Assembly (NCBI GenBank): GCA_964416315.1
Contig: CAYQDR010000012.1
Location: 1-60,840, forward strand
Length of the DNA stretch: 60,840 nt
Direction of reading: 5' to 3'
From: CAYQDR01 sp964416315
Lineage (GTDB): Bacteria; Methylomirabilota; Methylomirabilia; Rokubacteriales; DASRDR01
Below, piece after piece: positions 59,975 to 60,840 of the stretch. Within the stretch, counting starts at the first letter, position 1. Every line of letters starts with the position of its first letter. The position numbers were made by a program, and so were the translations under genes. The notes below the pieces were generated by a model. It was given only the letters and a program-made list of their open reading frames with translations. It did not search any database and was not told the origin of the DNA.

Positions 59975-60840
59975 ATGAGCGCGCACGTTGAGACGACCAC
60001 CAACAATGAACTCACCCGGCGCGGGTTCCTCAAGACGACGGGGGCCGGCGCGGTCAGCGCGTCGCTCGCCACGATGCTCTCGGCCAGGCAGGCGCCGGCG
60101 CAGATCCGGGGGACGAGCCTCCGCATCATCCAGTGGAGCCACTTCGTCCCGGCCTACGACGTCTGGTTCGACAAGATGGCCAGGGAGTGGGGGGAGAAAA
60201 ACGGCGTCAGAGTGCGCGTGGACCACATCCCCCACCTGGAGCTGCCGGCCCGCTATGCGGCCGAGTTCGCGGCCGGCGCGGGCCACGACCTGATCTACTA
60301 CGTCGGGACGATCCTCACCGGCCTCTACTACAAGAACCTGGCGGATGTCACCGACATCTCCGACCAGATGGCCAAGAAGTACGGAGGGTGGATCCCCGAG
60401 GCGAAATCCCACTCGCTGATCGAGGGGCGCTGGTACGCGATCCCCGACTTCTACATCCTGGCCCCGATGCTCTGGCGGAAGGACCTCTTCGACAGCGAGA
60501 AGCTCCCGCGCCCGGACACCTGGGAGCAGGCCCGCGTCGCCGCCCGGACCCTGAAGAAGAAGGGTCACCCCACCGGCATCGCGTTCTCGCACTGCAACGA
60601 CTCCAACTTGTTCCTCAGATCGGTCCTGTTCAGCCACGGAGCGAGGGAAGCGGACCCGTCCGGGGAGAACATCCTGATCGACTCCAAGGAGATGCGCGAG
60701 GGGCTCAAGTTCCTCAAGGCGATGTTCGACGAGGGCATGACCCCGGAGGTCTTCTCCTGGGACGACGCCTCGGACAACCGCTACCTCGCCTCGGGGGTGG
60801 CGTGCTGGATCCACGACGCGATCTCGGCCTACCGCACGAC
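59975..60840 (+). CDS. CUT1 sugar ABC substrate-binding protein, Tat-exported (partial)
   Basis: At least 288 residues of an extracellular solute-binding protein family 1 member; the gene runs off the right edge. The N-terminus has the twin-arginine motif TRRGFLKT followed by a weakly hydrophobic segment and AQIRGTS, so folded export by Tat is predicted. IIQWSHFVPAYDVWFDKMAR and DLIYYVGTILTGLYYKNLAD are typical of sugar receptors. GAGGAGG precedes the ATG. It pairs with the permeases and ATPase at 49.6-52.8 kb. Confidence 0.88.
   Translation, partial: MSAHVETTTNNELTRRGFLKTTGAGAVSASLATMLSARQAPAQIRGTSLRIIQWSHFVPAYDVWFDKMAREWGEKNGVRVRVDHIPHLELPARYAAEFAAGAGHDLIYYVGTILTGLYYKNLADVTDISDQMAKKYGGWIPEAKSHSLIEGRWYAIPDFYILAPMLWRKDLFDSEKLPRPDTWEQARVAARTLKKKGHPTGIAFSHCNDSNLFLRSVLFSHGAREADPSGENILIDSKEMREGLKFLKAMFDEGMTPEVFSWDDASDNRYLASGVACWIHDAISAYRT

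Overview
The window is very GC-rich DNA with tightly packed genes, many GTG/TTG starts and many 4-base start/stop overlaps (ATGA, GTGA, TTGA). It is rich in uptake ABC transporters (one peptide type, two branched-chain amino acid type, one CUT1 sugar type), has CaiB-type CoA transferases and a proton-translocating transhydrogenase, and has a probable selenoprotein. This looks like a soil or groundwater heterotroph of the Rokubacteria/Methylomirabilota kind. That placement is inference from gene style only; no rRNA or marker gene is present, and a high-GC proteobacterium is an alternative. I found no tRNA, rRNA or CRISPR array.

Layout. 1-2.1 kb: edge of a Liv-type binding protein and a nickel/cobalt permease. 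2.4-10.3 kb: a peptide/nickel ABC operon whose binding-protein gene is separated from the permease and ATPase genes by a toxin-antitoxin pair and a DnaJ-domain membrane protein. 10.3-16.9 kb: a DMT-transporter pseudogene, two alpha/beta hydrolases, an FprA-like reductase overlapping a CBS protein, an ATP-grasp-like protein and an M29 aminopeptidase. 17.2-19.4 kb: a decayed IS91-like element (tyrosine recombinase with an amber codon fused by deletion to a transposase tail), followed by an attC-like site and an orphan cassette-like gene. 19.5-25.2 kb: a Uma2 protein, split transhydrogenase genes pntAA-pntAB-pntB, and a GCS2 ligase beside an ATP-grasp ligase. 25.2-31.5 kb: a haem-binding hybrid histidine kinase overlapping a metallo-beta-lactamase/receiver fusion, then an M20 amidohydrolase and SixA.

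31.5-34 kb is the most interesting stretch. It holds a DUF3179 protein with an in-frame UGA exactly where the first cysteine of its CxxC motif belongs, with a small hairpin right after it (probable selenoprotein). Beside it are an insertion-sequence 5' remnant, a higBA module and a well-folded attC-like site. 34.1-37.8 kb: enoyl-CoA hydratase and two tandem CoA transferases. 37.8-43 kb: a 5'-truncated RHS/YD-repeat gene fused by deletion onto a membrane-protein gene, plus duplicated and broken fragments. 43-49.5 kb: TenA, then a minus-strand operon livK-H-M-G, yceI, livF, cytochrome c. 49.6-60.8 kb: a CUT1 sugar transporter split across a catabolic cluster (ketopantoate-reductase-like, SDR lacking YxxxK, amidohydrolase, core MetE-like methyltransferase, PhyH dioxygenase, truncated hydrolase, RraA-like aldolase), ending in a Tat-exported binding protein that runs off the window.

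The accessory blocks at about 4.4-5.8, 17.2-19.4, 31.5-34 and 37.8-43 kb look less GC-rich or more decayed than the metabolic operons around them and hold nearly all the mobile-element traces.
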